Shown here in pieces: positions 23,900 to 33,482 of a stretch of DNA of 64,000 bases. Under the pieces are notes generated by a model that saw only the letters and a program-made list of their open reading frames with translations, made no database searches and was not told the origin of the DNA. How positions within the stretch are numbered: position 1 is the stretch's first letter; every line of letters begins with the position of its first letter. A program made the translations under genes and the position numbers. The stretch is taken from the NCBI GenBank assembly GCA_023666265.1, contig JAMPCH010000001.1:1-64000 (forward strand), given 5' to 3'. This DNA is from Roseburia sp. GTDB taxonomy: Bacteria > Bacillota > Clostridia > Oscillospirales > Ruminococcaceae.

Positions 23900-24856
23900 A
23901 TGCCGCAGGATTTCTCCGTCTCACTCGACAGGATCATCAACGAATACGAGCTTGAGATCGTCTATTCTCCCTCTGATCCGAAGGAGATCATGATATATAA
24001 TTGCGACGTGAACCGCCCCGGGCTGCAGCTCGGCGGATTTTATGAATATTTTGACAACACCCGGATCCAGATCATGGGGAAGGCTGAGTGCGCTTACATG
24101 GAGCAGTATGGCGAGGATCAGCGGACCGCCGCCTTTGACCGCCTTCTCTCCCAAAAGCCGCCCGCGTTCGTCGTGACCCGCGAGCTTCCGATCTTTCCCG
24201 AGATCATCGCGCTCGGCGAGCGGTACGGCGTCACGATCTTACGCAGTCAGGACAGCACCTCGGCTTTCATGGCGAAGCTGATCGCCTTCTTAAACTTAAA
24301 TCTCGCTCCGCGTATCACGCGCCACGGTGTTCTGATCGAGATCTATGGGGAAGGTGTTCTGATCCTCGGGGACAGCGGGGTCGGGAAAAGCGAGACGGCG
24401 ATCGAGCTCGTAAAGCGCGGACACCGCCTCGTCGCGGACGACGCGGTAGAGATCCGTAAGACCTCGAATATCACCCTCGTCGGGAGCTCGCCCGATAATA
24501 TCCGCCACTTCCTCGAGCTACGTGGGATCGGGATCATCAACGTCCGCCAGCTTTTCGGTATGGGGTCGGTCAAGGTGAGCGAAAAGATCGATATGGTCGT
24601 CGAGCTCGAGGCTTGGAACCCCGAGAAGGTCTATGACCGTATGGGAATGGACAATCACTATATGTCGATCCTCGGCGTAAAAGTCCCGTATCTTACGATC
24701 CCGGTAAAGCCGGGGCGAAATCTCGCTGTGATCCTCGAGGTCGCCGCGATGAATAACCGTCAAAAGAAGATGGGCTATAACGCGGCGCAGGATCTCCTCG
24801 ACAATCTCGGGTTAAATATGGAGGGCGCGAACACCGTCACGAAATACGACGTTTAA
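23900..24856 (+). CDS. hprK: HPr kinase/phosphorylase
   Basis: Phosphorylates or dephosphorylates Ser46 of HPr, the key switch of carbon catabolite control in Bacillota. The Walker A motif GDSGVGKS is at residues 157-164, followed by LVADDAVEI, and the second signature ELRGIGIINVRQLFG lies near 208-222. The length of 318 is normal. It heads a plus-strand operon running through the PHP protein, a PH-like protein, the ROK kinase and murB. Confidence 0.95.
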   Translation: MPQDFSVSLDRIINEYELEIVYSPSDPKEIMIYNCDVNRPGLQLGGFYEYFDNTRIQIMGKAECAYMEQYGEDQRTAAFDRLLSQKPPAFVVTRELPIFPEIIALGERYGVTILRSQDSTSAFMAKLIAFLNLNLAPRITRHGVLIEIYGEGVLILGDSGVGKSETAIELVKRGHRLVADDAVEIRKTSNITLVGSSPDNIRHFLELRGIGIINVRQLFGMGSVKVSEKIDMVVELEAWNPEKVYDRMGMDNHYMSILGVKVPYLTIPVKPGRNLAVILEVAAMNNRQKKMGYNAAQDLLDNLGLNMEGANTVTKYDV

Positions 24857-24873
24857 GCGAGGAGAAAACAAAA

Positions 24874-25602
24874 ATGGAATTTATCGCCGATCTTCATACC
24901 CATACCTGCGCCTCGACGCACGCGTACAGCACCGTCACGGAAAACGCGCGGTGGGCGTCCGAGCATAAGCTCGCCTATCTCGCGATGACGGATCATGGGG
25001 CGGATATGCCCGACTCGCCGCATATTTGGCATTTTTACAATCAGCGGGTGCTTCCCGACGAGCTGTTCGGCGTTTGCTTGATCCGAGGGATCGAGGCGGA
25101 CATCATCGACAACGAGGGACGGCTCGATATTTATGAGGACTATCTTTATGAATGTCTCGAATGGGTGAACGTCTCGATGCATGACTGTGTTCTGATCCCT
25201 TCCACAAAGGAGGCGCATACGCGGGCGTATCTCGGCGCTCTGAAAAACCCTTACGTGGACGTGCTTTGTCACACCGAGTCGGAGCGGTTCGATTATGATT
25301 TTGACGCGGTATGTAAGGAATGTGCCGCGCGTGGGAGACTGATCGAGGTGAACGTGAACCGCCTGAACCGAGGCGGGGAAACGAAGGCGCGGTACGCGCG
25401 GATCCTCGAAGCCTGCGCGAGGTACGGGACGCGGATCACGGTCGATTCCGACGCGCATTTTTATACCGCGATCGGCGACTTTCGTTCGGCGGAGGAGCTG
25501 ATCCGCGAGATCGGGTTTCCCGAGGAGCTGGTACTGAACGCGGACGTAAAGCGCGTCGCGGCGTATCTCGAGGAGCGTAAAAGACGGATAAAAAGCTTAT
25601 GA
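24874..25602 (+). CDS. PHP-domain phosphatase, YcdX type
   Basis: A 242-residue PHP phosphatase with the trinuclear-site motifs DLHTHTCASTHAYST, TDHGADMPDSPH, GIEADI, CHTESE and TVDSDAHF. YcdX relatives are zinc phosphatases; one proposed link is to vitamin B6 metabolism, which cannot be tested here. This gene commonly sits between hprK and murB in Clostridia. Confidence 0.87.
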   Translation: MEFIADLHTHTCASTHAYSTVTENARWASEHKLAYLAMTDHGADMPDSPHIWHFYNQRVLPDELFGVCLIRGIEADIIDNEGRLDIYEDYLYECLEWVNVSMHDCVLIPSTKEAHTRAYLGALKNPYVDVLCHTESERFDYDFDAVCKECAARGRLIEVNVNRLNRGGETKARYARILEACARYGTRITVDSDAHFYTAIGDFRSAEELIREIGFPEELVLNADVKRVAAYLEERKRRIKSL

Positions 25603-25618
25603 CAGAAGAGGAGATCAC

Positions 25619-26041
25619 ATGGGCTCGGGAATGAACGAAGCCGCGATGCTCGGGGCGCTCCTGCCGCTTTTGTTATCGGGCGAGGGATTAGAGGCGGCGC
25701 TCTACTGCGGATATAAGGGAACGGGCTTCTTCGCGAGCGGTCGAAGCATCGTCACGGGCTATATCGGGATCACCGACCGCGATCGGCTCGTCGGACAAAA
25801 AACGGGTCTTTTGGACGTTTCCGCGTTCGCGGAGGAACTGAAGGACTTAAAAAAGCTGAAAATTTCCGGAGCGCTTTTCGGACAGAAGCAGGTCTATTTC
25901 CTGTTCCTCGGCGAAAAGAAGCGGGAGATCAAGATACAGATCGCCTCGAAGGTGTACGGGAATACCTTCCCGGATCAGGAAAAGAATTTTCACACCTTCC
26001 TCGCCCGTCTCGAAGAAAAACGGGCGGCGCTCCCGGACTGA
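25619..26041 (+). CDS. conserved hypothetical protein, possibly PH-like fold
   Basis: A 140-residue protein without catalytic motifs that I recognise. The first ~25 residues are Leu/Ala/Met-rich; then alternating strands such as TGFFASGRSIVTGYIGITDRDRL and QVYFLFLGEKKREIKIQIA resemble a PH-like barrel, and a helix ends the protein. ATG 25619 has GAGGAG 5 bases upstream. Embedded in the hprK operon, 17 bp after the PHP gene. Function unknown. Confidence 0.6.
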   Translation: MGSGMNEAAMLGALLPLLLSGEGLEAALYCGYKGTGFFASGRSIVTGYIGITDRDRLVGQKTGLLDVSAFAEELKDLKKLKISGALFGQKQVYFLFLGEKKREIKIQIASKVYGNTFPDQEKNFHTFLARLEEKRAALPD

Positions 26042-26086
26042 ACAAAATAAAAAATTTTTAATTTATAAGGAAAGGTCGGGAAAAAT

Positions 26087-27040
26087 ATGTATAATATCGG
26101 AATCGATCTCGGAGGGACGAATATTAAGGTCGGCGTTGTCGACGAGCGCGGTGAGATCGTCGGGAAGTCCAACATCAAAACGAACCTCCCGCGCCCGTCG
26201 GAGGAGATCGCGGAGAGCATCGCCGAGGGGGTAAGGCTCGCTTGCGCGGACGCGGGGATCGAGGTCTCGGCGGTCAACAGTATCGGGATCGGGACGCCGG
26301 GGACGGCGAACCGCAACACGGGCGTAGTCCTATACTCCTGTAACCTCGATTTTCACGATTTCGCGCTCGGAAAGATCCTCTCCCAAAAGCTCGGGACGGA
26401 GGTATTCGTCGAGAACGACGCGAACGCCGCGGCGTTCGGCGAGGTCGTAAACGGCGCGGGGAAGGGCTATAAAAACGTCGTCGTCGTAACGCTCGGGACG
26501 GGCGTCGGCGGCGGGATCATCATTGACGGGAAGATCTATACGGGATTTAACTTTTGCGGCGCGGAGCTCGGTCATACCGTGATCGAGTACGGCGGACGAA
26601 AGTGCGGCTGTGGGCGGAAGGGCTGTTTTGAGGCGTATTCCTCCGCGACGGCGCTGATCAATATGACGAGGGAAGCCATGGAAGCCGACCCGAATACGAA
26701 AATGTGGGAGCTTAGCGGAAATTCCCTTGAAAACGTGGACGGTAAGACCGCCTTTGACGGGATGCGCGCGGGCGACCCCGCCGCGAAGCGCGTTGTAGAT
26801 ACTTATATCAACTATCTCGGTTGCGGGCTGGCGAATATCGTAAACACCTTCCAGCCCGAGCTGTTATTGATCGGCGGCGGGATCTGTAAAGAGGGCGAAA
26901 ATCTTACCGTCCCGCTTCGGAGGATCATCGAGGAGGAGAGCTATTGTATCGACCCGAACCGCTCGACGAAGCTCGACATCGCGAAGCTCGGGAACGACGC
27001 GGGAATAATCGGCGCGGCGTATTTATATACTTTAAAGTAA
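26087..27040 (+). CDS. ROK-family glucokinase
   Basis: Phosphorylates glucose or a related hexose with ATP. The N-terminal phosphate loop is IGIDLGGTNIKVGVVD, the catalytic region is FVENDANAAAFGE, and the ROK zinc motif is CGCGRKGCFEAYSS with GH upstream. The length of 317 is normal for Bacillota GlcK. Placement with hprK and upstream of pfkA fits sugar-uptake control. Confidence 0.9.
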   Translation: MYNIGIDLGGTNIKVGVVDERGEIVGKSNIKTNLPRPSEEIAESIAEGVRLACADAGIEVSAVNSIGIGTPGTANRNTGVVLYSCNLDFHDFALGKILSQKLGTEVFVENDANAAAFGEVVNGAGKGYKNVVVVTLGTGVGGGIIIDGKIYTGFNFCGAELGHTVIEYGGRKCGCGRKGCFEAYSSATALINMTREAMEADPNTKMWELSGNSLENVDGKTAFDGMRAGDPAAKRVVDTYINYLGCGLANIVNTFQPELLLIGGGICKEGENLTVPLRRIIEEESYCIDPNRSTKLDIAKLGNDAGIIGAAYLYTLK

Positions 27041-27084
27041 AGAAATACGTAAGAACGACTTTTTACAGACGAGCGGAAAGGGGA

Positions 27085-27993
27085 ATGACCTTGCTGTACG
27101 ACGGTATATCGGAGATCGCGAAAAGGCATAAGGCGGAGTTTAGCCGAAAAGAGCCTCTTTCAAAATACACGACCTTTCATATCGGGGGAAGCTGTGACGC
27201 GCTCGTAAAGCCGAACAGCTCCGCTTGTATCTCGGAGATCTTCGCCGCCTGTAAAAAGGAAAAGATCCCGACCTATCTCATCGGGCGCGGGAGTAATCTC
27301 TTGGTGAGCGATCGGGGGCTTCGCGGGCTTGTGATCGTCCTTTCGGACGCTTTTTCCGAGGTGACATCCGATGGGGAACGGCTTCTTTGTTGCGCGGGCG
27401 CGTCGCTGAATAAGATCTGCGTGATCGCGCGGGAGCTTTCGCTGACGGGGCTTGAGTTCGCTTACGGGATACCGGGGACGATCGGCGGAGCGCTTTATAT
27501 GAACGCGGGCGCTTACGGCGGCGAGATGAAGGACGTTGTGGAATTTTGTGAATATTTAGATGAAAAAAACGAGATCAAGCGTATGACGGCGGGGGAAATG
27601 AAGCTCTCTTACCGCAAAAGCGTTTTTAGCGAAAAGAAATATCCGATCCTACGCGTTTCGCTAAAGCTTAAGCGCGGCGACCGCGACGCGATCGCCGACC
27701 GTATGAGCGAGCTGATGGCGAAGCGGCGGAACAGTCAGCCGCTCGAATATCCGAGCGCGGGAAGCACCTTTAAGCGTCCCGTCGGCGATTACGCGGCGCG
27801 TCTGATCGAGGCGAGCGGGCTAAAGGGCTATACCTGCGGCGGCGCGGCGGTCAGCGAAAAGCACAGCGGCTTTATCGTCAATCTCGGGGACGCGACCAGC
27901 GCGGACGTCTTAAACGTCGTCGCGGCGGTAAAAGAGAAGGTGTTTCGCGATTCGGGCGTTCGGCTGGAATGTGAAATGATGATCTTGGAATAG
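27085..27993 (+). CDS. murB: UDP-N-acetylenolpyruvoylglucosamine reductase
   Basis: FAD- and NADPH-dependent reduction of UDP-GlcNAc-enolpyruvate to UDP-MurNAc, the step after MurA. Motifs are KYTTFHIGGSCDALVKP, IGRGSNLLVSDRGLRG, the FAD loop GIPGTIGGALYMNAGAYGGE, and the C-terminal HSGFIVNLGDATSADV that marks the type IIa (Bacillota) form. The frame opens at 26944 inside glk; ATG 27085 or TTG 27091 is the likely start, after GGAAAGGGG. Confidence 0.94.
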   Translation: MTLLYDGISEIAKRHKAEFSRKEPLSKYTTFHIGGSCDALVKPNSSACISEIFAACKKEKIPTYLIGRGSNLLVSDRGLRGLVIVLSDAFSEVTSDGERLLCCAGASLNKICVIARELSLTGLEFAYGIPGTIGGALYMNAGAYGGEMKDVVEFCEYLDEKNEIKRMTAGEMKLSYRKSVFSEKKYPILRVSLKLKRGDRDAIADRMSELMAKRRNSQPLEYPSAGSTFKRPVGDYAARLIEASGLKGYTCGGAAVSEKHSGFIVNLGDATSADVLNVVAAVKEKVFRDSGVRLECEMMILE

Positions 27994-28080
27994 TACCATT
28001 GTTGGGAAGGACGAAAAAGTTCATTTAAAAATAAAAATAAGGAAACAATATAAAGCTTCTTTTAAAGGGAGGGAGCGGTC

Positions 28081-28935
28081 GTGGAGTTTGTGATCGTTAC
28101 CGGCGTTTCCGGCTCGGGAAAGTCGTGCGTCGCGAAGGCGCTCGAGGACATCGGTTTCTTTTGTATCGACAATATGCCGCCCCAGCTGATCCCCGAATTT
28201 GCGGAGATCTGTCGGGATAAGGTATTGATCGAGAAGGTCGCGATCGTGACCGATATACGCGGCGGCGAGCTTTTTTTAAAGCTTTGGGACAATATCGATA
28301 AAATGCGCGAGCTCGGGATAAACGTAAAGGTCTTGTTTTTATATTCCGACGAGGCGGTCATTAAGCGCCGATATAAGGAAACGCGGAGAAAGCACCCCCT
28401 TTATGACATCGCGAACGGCGATCTCGATCGGGCGGTCGCCGCCGAATTTGAGATCATGATGCCGATCCGCGAGCATTGCGATTATACGATCGATACGAGC
28501 CTAATGTCGACCGCGAAGCTAAAGGAAAGCGTCCTCAATATCTTTTTGGAGAATATCGGCGACAGTATGATGATCAGCTGTGTCTCCTTTGGGTTTAAGT
28601 ACGGCGTACCCGACGAGGCGGATCTCGTTTTTGACGTTCGATGTCTCCCGAATCCTTTTTACGTCCCTGCGCTGAAGGAAAAGACGGGTATGGATCGGGA
28701 GGTACAGGATTTCGTGATGAAGCACGAAACGGCGCGGCTTTTAAGCGCGAAGCTGTACGATCTGATCGACTTTCTGATCCCTCAGTATATCTCCGAGGGA
28801 AAGAGCCAGCTCGTGATCGCGTTCGGCTGTACTGGCGGAAAGCATCGAAGCGTTACCTTCGCGGAAAAAATGTACGAGCATTTAAACGAGAAAAACTATA
28901 AGGTCCGGATCCTTCATCGGGACAGCGGGAAATAG
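28081..28935 (+). CDS. rapZ: RapZ/YvcJ family nucleotide-binding protein
   Basis: A P-loop GTP/ATP-binding protein; the E. coli member is the RNase E adaptor controlling GlmS, and the B. subtilis member YvcJ affects competence. Walker A GVSGSGKS is at residues 8-15, with CIDNMPPQLIP after it; the C-terminal domain has IAFGCTGGKHRSVTFAE. The GTG start follows AAAGGGAGGGAG. It is followed after 2 bp by whiA; yvcK, which usually lies between them, is missing. Confidence 0.93.
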   Translation: MEFVIVTGVSGSGKSCVAKALEDIGFFCIDNMPPQLIPEFAEICRDKVLIEKVAIVTDIRGGELFLKLWDNIDKMRELGINVKVLFLYSDEAVIKRRYKETRRKHPLYDIANGDLDRAVAAEFEIMMPIREHCDYTIDTSLMSTAKLKESVLNIFLENIGDSMMISCVSFGFKYGVPDEADLVFDVRCLPNPFYVPALKEKTGMDREVQDFVMKHETARLLSAKLYDLIDFLIPQYISEGKSQLVIAFGCTGGKHRSVTFAEKMYEHLNEKNYKVRILHRDSGK

Positions 28936-28937
28936 CG

Positions 28938-29780
28938 ATGTTACTTACTTTTGATGTAAAAGCCGAGATCTGTGAAACGGCGATACCGGGGGAGCTTTAC
29001 GCGACCTTTTGTCGCGGGGTCTTATACGGACTGAGAGAGGGGAAGCAGTTTCTTACGACCGATCGGGTCTTCGTCCGGGACAAGCTCTTAGAGACGTTCG
29101 GCGGTGCGGCTCGCTCCGAGACGCGTAAAAAGGGCGATAAGCCGATCTATCGGATCTTTTTTTTGAAGGACGAGAGCGCGGCGGGTCTCGATAAAAACGT
29201 CCTTCTCGGCGGGGACGATACGAGTACCGGGATCTTTCTCAGGGGATTGTTTTTATCCTGTGGGACGGTCTCCGTCCAAAAGGTCGGCTATCACCTCGAG
29301 CTTTCGCTTTACACGGAGGAAAAATGCGAGGTCTTAAACCGCATGATCAACGAACACGGGATGATGATCAAGCGATCCTCGCGGAGGGGCATCCCGTTTT
29401 TGTATACCAAGAACAGCGAAAATATCGCGGATTTTTTGACCTTCCTCGGCGCCGGCGGCAGCGCGATGGAGATCATGAATATCAAGATCTATAAGGATTT
29501 CCGAAGCGGGATCAACCGCGTCGTGAACTGTGAAACGGCTAATCTCGAAAAGACCGCGTCCGCCTCCGCCGATCGGATCGGCGAGATCCGTCGGATCGAG
29601 GAAAAAATGGGGCTTGACGCGCTTTCGCCCGAGCTTCGAGAGCTCGCGTGGCTTCGGCTCGCTTACCCCGACGTTTCGTTGAGCGAGCTGGGGAAGATGC
29701 TCGATCCTCCGCTCAGTAAAAGCGGGGTCAATCATCGGCTCGAGCGGCTGAAAAAAACAGCGGAGGGGCTAAAGGACTAA
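28938..29780 (+). CDS. whiA: WhiA sporulation/cell-division regulator
   Basis: A 280-residue protein with an N-terminal degenerate LAGLIDADG-like domain (FLRGLFLSCGTVSVQKVGYHLEL) and a C-terminal helix-turn-helix (SLSELGKMLDPPLSKSGVNHRLERL). In Bacillota WhiA influences division and chromosome segregation. It is somewhat shorter than the usual ~310-320 residues. The stop and the dnaE start are directly adjacent, with no gap. Confidence 0.92.
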   Translation: MLLTFDVKAEICETAIPGELYATFCRGVLYGLREGKQFLTTDRVFVRDKLLETFGGAARSETRKKGDKPIYRIFFLKDESAAGLDKNVLLGGDDTSTGIFLRGLFLSCGTVSVQKVGYHLELSLYTEEKCEVLNRMINEHGMMIKRSSRRGIPFLYTKNSENIADFLTFLGAGGSAMEIMNIKIYKDFRSGINRVVNCETANLEKTASASADRIGEIRRIEEKMGLDALSPELRELAWLRLAYPDVSLSELGKMLDPPLSKSGVNHRLERLKKTAEGLKD

Positions 29781-32700
29781 ATGGATTTTGTTCATCTTCA
29801 TGTTCATAGCGAATACAGCCTCTTGGACGGCGCTTGCCGGATTAAGGGGCTTGTTTCTCGCGTAAAGGAGCTTGGACAAACGGCGGCGGCGATCACGGAT
29901 CACGGCGTTATGTACGGTTGCGTCGATTTTTATAACGAATGTATCGAGAACGGGATCAAGCCGATCATCGGCTGTGAGGTCTATGTCGCGCCGCGCGGAC
30001 GGTTTAAAAAAGAGACGAGAGAGGATCTTTCGCCGTATCATCTGATCCTTTTATGTAAAAACAATATCGGTTATCGAAATCTCGTTAAGATTGTTTCCGC
30101 CGCGCATATCGAGGGATTTTATAACCGCCCGCGCTGTGACAGAGAGCTTTTAAAGGAGTACAGCGAGGGGCTGATCTGCCTTTCCGCCTGTCTGGCGGGG
30201 GAGATCCCGCGACTTCTTTTAAACGGAAATTACGAGGCGGCGAAGGAATGCGCGGAGGAATATCGGCGGATCTTTGGCGACGGTAATTATTATATCGAGG
30301 TACAGGATCACGGGATCGACGAACAAAAACAGATCCTCCCGCTTTTATATCAAATTTCCGAGGAGACCGGGATCCCCGTCGCGGCGACGAACGACGCGCA
30401 TTATCTCACGAGGGCGGACAGCGAGACCCAGCGGATCTTGACCTGTATCTCGACGGGGAAAACGCTCGACAGCCCGGACGTGTTCGGCTTCCCAACCGAT
30501 GAGTTTTATCTGAAATCCGCCGACGAAATGGCGCGGCTTTTCCCCGAACGAGCGCTCCTCAACACCGTAAAGATCGCGGAGCAATGTAACGTGAGCTTTG
30601 AGTTCGGCGTGACGCGCCTTCCGTATTTTAAGCTCGAGGAGACGGACGATAACGAGGGCTATTTTAAGCGTCGGGTATTCGAGGGGCTTCGCCGCCTGTA
30701 CGGCGAGGAGCTGTCGGACGAGGTAACGGAGCGCGCGCGTTATGAGATCAAAACGATCGTGGATATGGGGTATGTGGATTACTTCCTGATCGTCGCGGAT
30801 TTTATCGCCTTCGCGCGGTCAAAGGAGATCCCCGTCGGTCCGGGGCGCGGCTCGGGCGTCGGGAGTATCTGCGCCTACGCGCTCGGGATCACCTCGATCG
30901 ATCCGCTGCGCTATCGGCTCTTATTTGAGCGCTTTTTAAATCCCGAACGGGTGAGTATGCCGGACTTTGACGTGGATTTTTGTTATATCCGCCGTCAAGA
31001 GGTGATCGACTATGTATCGAATAAGTATGGGAGTGACCATGTCGCCCAGATCATCACCTTCGGTACGCTCGCGGCGAAGGCGGCGATCAAGGACGTCGGG
31101 CGCGTTATGGGGATCCCTTACGCGAAGGTAGACGCGCTCTCAAAAATGATCCCGCTCGGGACGAACGTAACGATCTCGGGAGCAATGGCGGAGAACCGCC
31201 AAATGCGGACGCTCGTCGATTCCGACCCTATGCTCCAAAAGCTGATCGAGAACGCGCTGAAGCTCGAGGGGATGCCGCGTCACGCGTCTATGCACGCGGC
31301 GGGCGTCGTTATCACCCGTGAACCCGTCATGGACTATGTTCCTCTGACGAAAAACGGCGAATACCGCGTGACCCAGTACCCGATGGGGACGCTCGAGCGG
31401 CTCGGGCTTTTAAAAATGGATTTCCTCGGGCTTCGGTATCTGACCGTGATCGACGACTGTGTAAAGCTGATCCGCGAAAAAGACCCGGGTTTCTCGCTCT
31501 CGGCGATCCCCGAGGACGATCGGGGCGTATTCGAAATGCTGTCCGAGGGGGAGACGAACGGCGTTTTCCAGTTCGAAAGCGCGGGTATGAAAAGCGTCTT
31601 GGCGCGTCTCAGACCGTCCTCGCTTGAGGATCTGATCGCGGTGATCTCTCTGTATCGTCCCGGACCGATGCAGTCGATCTCCGCGTATATCGAAAATAAA
31701 CATCACCCTGAGAAGGTGACCTATCGGACGGAGCTTTTACGCGACATTCTCGAGGTCACCTACGGCTGTATCGTCTATCAGGAACAGGTCATGCAGATCT
31801 GCCGTAAGATCGGCGGATATTCCTACGGGCGGGCGGATCTGGTGCGCCGCGCGATGGCGAAAAAGAAAAAGGACGTTATGGAGAAGGAGCGGAGCGCCTT
31901 TATCTATGGGACGGATACGAATTGCGGCGCGGTAAAAAACGGCGTGAGCGAGGCGGACGCGTCCGCGATCTTTGAGGAGATGAGCGCCTTCGCAACCTAC
32001 GCCTTTAACCGCTCTCACGCCGCGGCTTACGCCTTCCTCGCCTATCAGACGGCGTATTTACGAAGGCATTATTATACGGAATATACGGTCGGGCTACTTC
32101 GGAGCTTTTCGGATAATCCCGATAAGCTGATCGAATCTATCTCGGATCTAAAGGGTCACGGTGTATCGCTCCTTCCGCCCGACATCAACACGAGCGACCT
32201 ATACTTCACGATCGAGGGGAACGATATTCGCTACGGGCTTTTGGCGGTGAGGAATGTCGGGCGAAATTTAGTCGGCGCGATCTTGAATGAGCGGCGCGTT
32301 CGCCCGTTCGGCGATCTTTCCGATTTCCTGTCGCGTATGAACAACCGCGAGCTGAATAAACGCGCGGTGGAATCGCTTATCAAGTCCGGGGCGTTCGATC
32401 GCCTTCCCCAAAATCGACGCGAGCTTTTGGAGAGCTATGAGGAGCTTTACAGCTCGGTCGTGGAAAACAGACACCGGAATTTAAACGGTCAGATAGGCTT
32501 TTTTGACCTTGACGGACCTGCGCCGAACGCAGTCCTTCCCCAAAAAAAAGAGAATTATCCGCCGTCGCGGCTTTTACGGCTCGAGAAGGAAGCGCTCGGC
32601 TTTTATGCGACGGGTCACCCGCTCGATGGCTTAGAGCAGTACATTCGGATCAACGGGCTTGTGACCGTTTCCGATCTGATGCCCGATCGCGGGAACGCTT

Positions 32701-33203
32701 TTTACGACGGTCAAAAGGTTCGGCTGATCGCGCTGGTCGCGGAGCGAAGGGCGCATACGACCAAACAGGGGAAGGATATGTGTTTCGCGGTCTTAGAGGA
32801 CGCGACGGGGACGATCGAGGGGATCTTATTCACCGAAATGTACGAAAAATTTCGTCCGCTGATCAACCGAACGGATCACCCGCTGGTCATCGGGGCGTCG
32901 GTCTCTTTAGGGGAAGGCGAGGATAAGCCGAAGCTGATCATAAACGAGGTCGAGAGCGCCGACGAGATAAGCCCGACGAATTATCGGACGCTTTTTGTGA
33001 ACGTAAAAAGCACCGAAAAAGGAAAGATCGCCGCCGTCGCGGCGCTCGCGGAGGAAAATCCCGGGGCGGAACAGCTTCGACTTTGCTATGGTGATACGCG
33101 TCAGGTCACACGGTTAAACAACGCGCCTAACGTAAATATTACAAAAGAACTTTTGACGAAAATGGCTAAAATTTGTGGAAAAAGTAATATTATTTTAAAA
33201 TAG
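29781..33203 (+). CDS. dnaE: DNA polymerase III alpha subunit, DnaE type
   Basis: Replicative polymerase subunit of 1140 residues. An N-terminal PHP domain (FVHLHVHSEYSLLDGACRI) is followed by the polymerase core with catalytic aspartates in MPDFDVDF (about residues 393-400) and in MDFLGLRYLTVID (about 546), YRPGPMQSI, a helix-hairpin-helix region and a C-terminal OB fold (VRLIALVAERRAHTT, FAVLEDATGTIEGILF). It resembles the DnaE1/DnaE3 forms used beside PolC in Bacillota. Abuts whiA. Confidence 0.95.
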   Translation: MDFVHLHVHSEYSLLDGACRIKGLVSRVKELGQTAAAITDHGVMYGCVDFYNECIENGIKPIIGCEVYVAPRGRFKKETREDLSPYHLILLCKNNIGYRNLVKIVSAAHIEGFYNRPRCDRELLKEYSEGLICLSACLAGEIPRLLLNGNYEAAKECAEEYRRIFGDGNYYIEVQDHGIDEQKQILPLLYQISEETGIPVAATNDAHYLTRADSETQRILTCISTGKTLDSPDVFGFPTDEFYLKSADEMARLFPERALLNTVKIAEQCNVSFEFGVTRLPYFKLEETDDNEGYFKRRVFEGLRRLYGEELSDEVTERARYEIKTIVDMGYVDYFLIVADFIAFARSKEIPVGPGRGSGVGSICAYALGITSIDPLRYRLLFERFLNPERVSMPDFDVDFCYIRRQEVIDYVSNKYGSDHVAQIITFGTLAAKAAIKDVGRVMGIPYAKVDALSKMIPLGTNVTISGAMAENRQMRTLVDSDPMLQKLIENALKLEGMPRHASMHAAGVVITREPVMDYVPLTKNGEYRVTQYPMGTLERLGLLKMDFLGLRYLTVIDDCVKLIREKDPGFSLSAIPEDDRGVFEMLSEGETNGVFQFESAGMKSVLARLRPSSLEDLIAVISLYRPGPMQSISAYIENKHHPEKVTYRTELLRDILEVTYGCIVYQEQVMQICRKIGGYSYGRADLVRRAMAKKKKDVMEKERSAFIYGTDTNCGAVKNGVSEADASAIFEEMSAFATYAFNRSHAAAYAFLAYQTAYLRRHYYTEYTVGLLRSFSDNPDKLIESISDLKGHGVSLLPPDINTSDLYFTIEGNDIRYGLLAVRNVGRNLVGAILNERRVRPFGDLSDFLSRMNNRELNKRAVESLIKSGAFDRLPQNRRELLESYEELYSSVVENRHRNLNGQIGFFDLDGPAPNAVLPQKKENYPPSRLLRLEKEALGFYATGHPLDGLEQYIRINGLVTVSDLMPDRGNAFYDGQKVRLIALVAERRAHTTKQGKDMCFAVLEDATGTIEGILFTEMYEKFRPLINRTDHPLVIGASVSLGEGEDKPKLIINEVESADEISPTNYRTLFVNVKSTEKGKIAAVAALAEENPGAEQLRLCYGDTRQVTRLNNAPNVNITKELLTKMAKICGKSNIILK

Positions 33204-33226
33204 CGCTCGAAACTTTGGAAATCCTC

Positions 33227-33255
33227 TTGACGTTTTGGCTTTTTTTGTGTAAAAT
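33227..33255 (+). promoter_or_regulatory. promoter of the pfkA leader
   Basis: TTGACG (33227-33232), 17-bp spacer, TAAAAT (33250-33255), giving a transcript start near 33262 and a ~255-nt leader. Confidence 0.8.
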
Positions 33256-33266
33256 GAAGAGTAATG

Positions 33267-33482
33267 TAATACTAATAACCATAAAAAGCGAACGACTCGC
33301 TTTTTTAATGCCTTGCCGCCGGACGGCAAGGCGCAGGAGCGCGCTCCTGCGGTTATTCGTATTGTACAACATAACCCGACGCCGGGCGGCGTCTCTTCGG
33401 CTACGCCGAAGTGTTTGAGCTACGGATTATATTCGCAACTCAAACGGTTATTAGTATAAGAACCGCTACGGCGGGCTTCTTA
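33267..33482 (+). repeat. structured pfkA leader: seven hairpins with alternative long-range pairings
   Basis: The gap 33204-33517 holds the promoter and this element. In order: segment A TAATACTAATAACC (33267-33280); hairpin 1 AAAAAGCGA/TCGCTTTTT, terminator-like (33283-33305); hairpin 2 GCCTTGCCG/CGGCAAGGC (33310-33332); hairpin 3 GCAGGAGC/GCTCCTGC (33333-33350); segment B GGTTATTCGTATT (33351-33363); CATAACC (33370-33376); hairpin 4 GACGCC/GGCGTC (33378-33393); hairpin 5 CTTCGGC/GCCGAAG (33395-33411); hairpin 6 GTTTGAG/CTCAAAC (33413-33445); segment C GGTTATTAGTAT (33446-33457); hairpin 7 (33458-33482). A can pair with B or, perfectly over 12 bp, with C. Confidence 0.75.
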
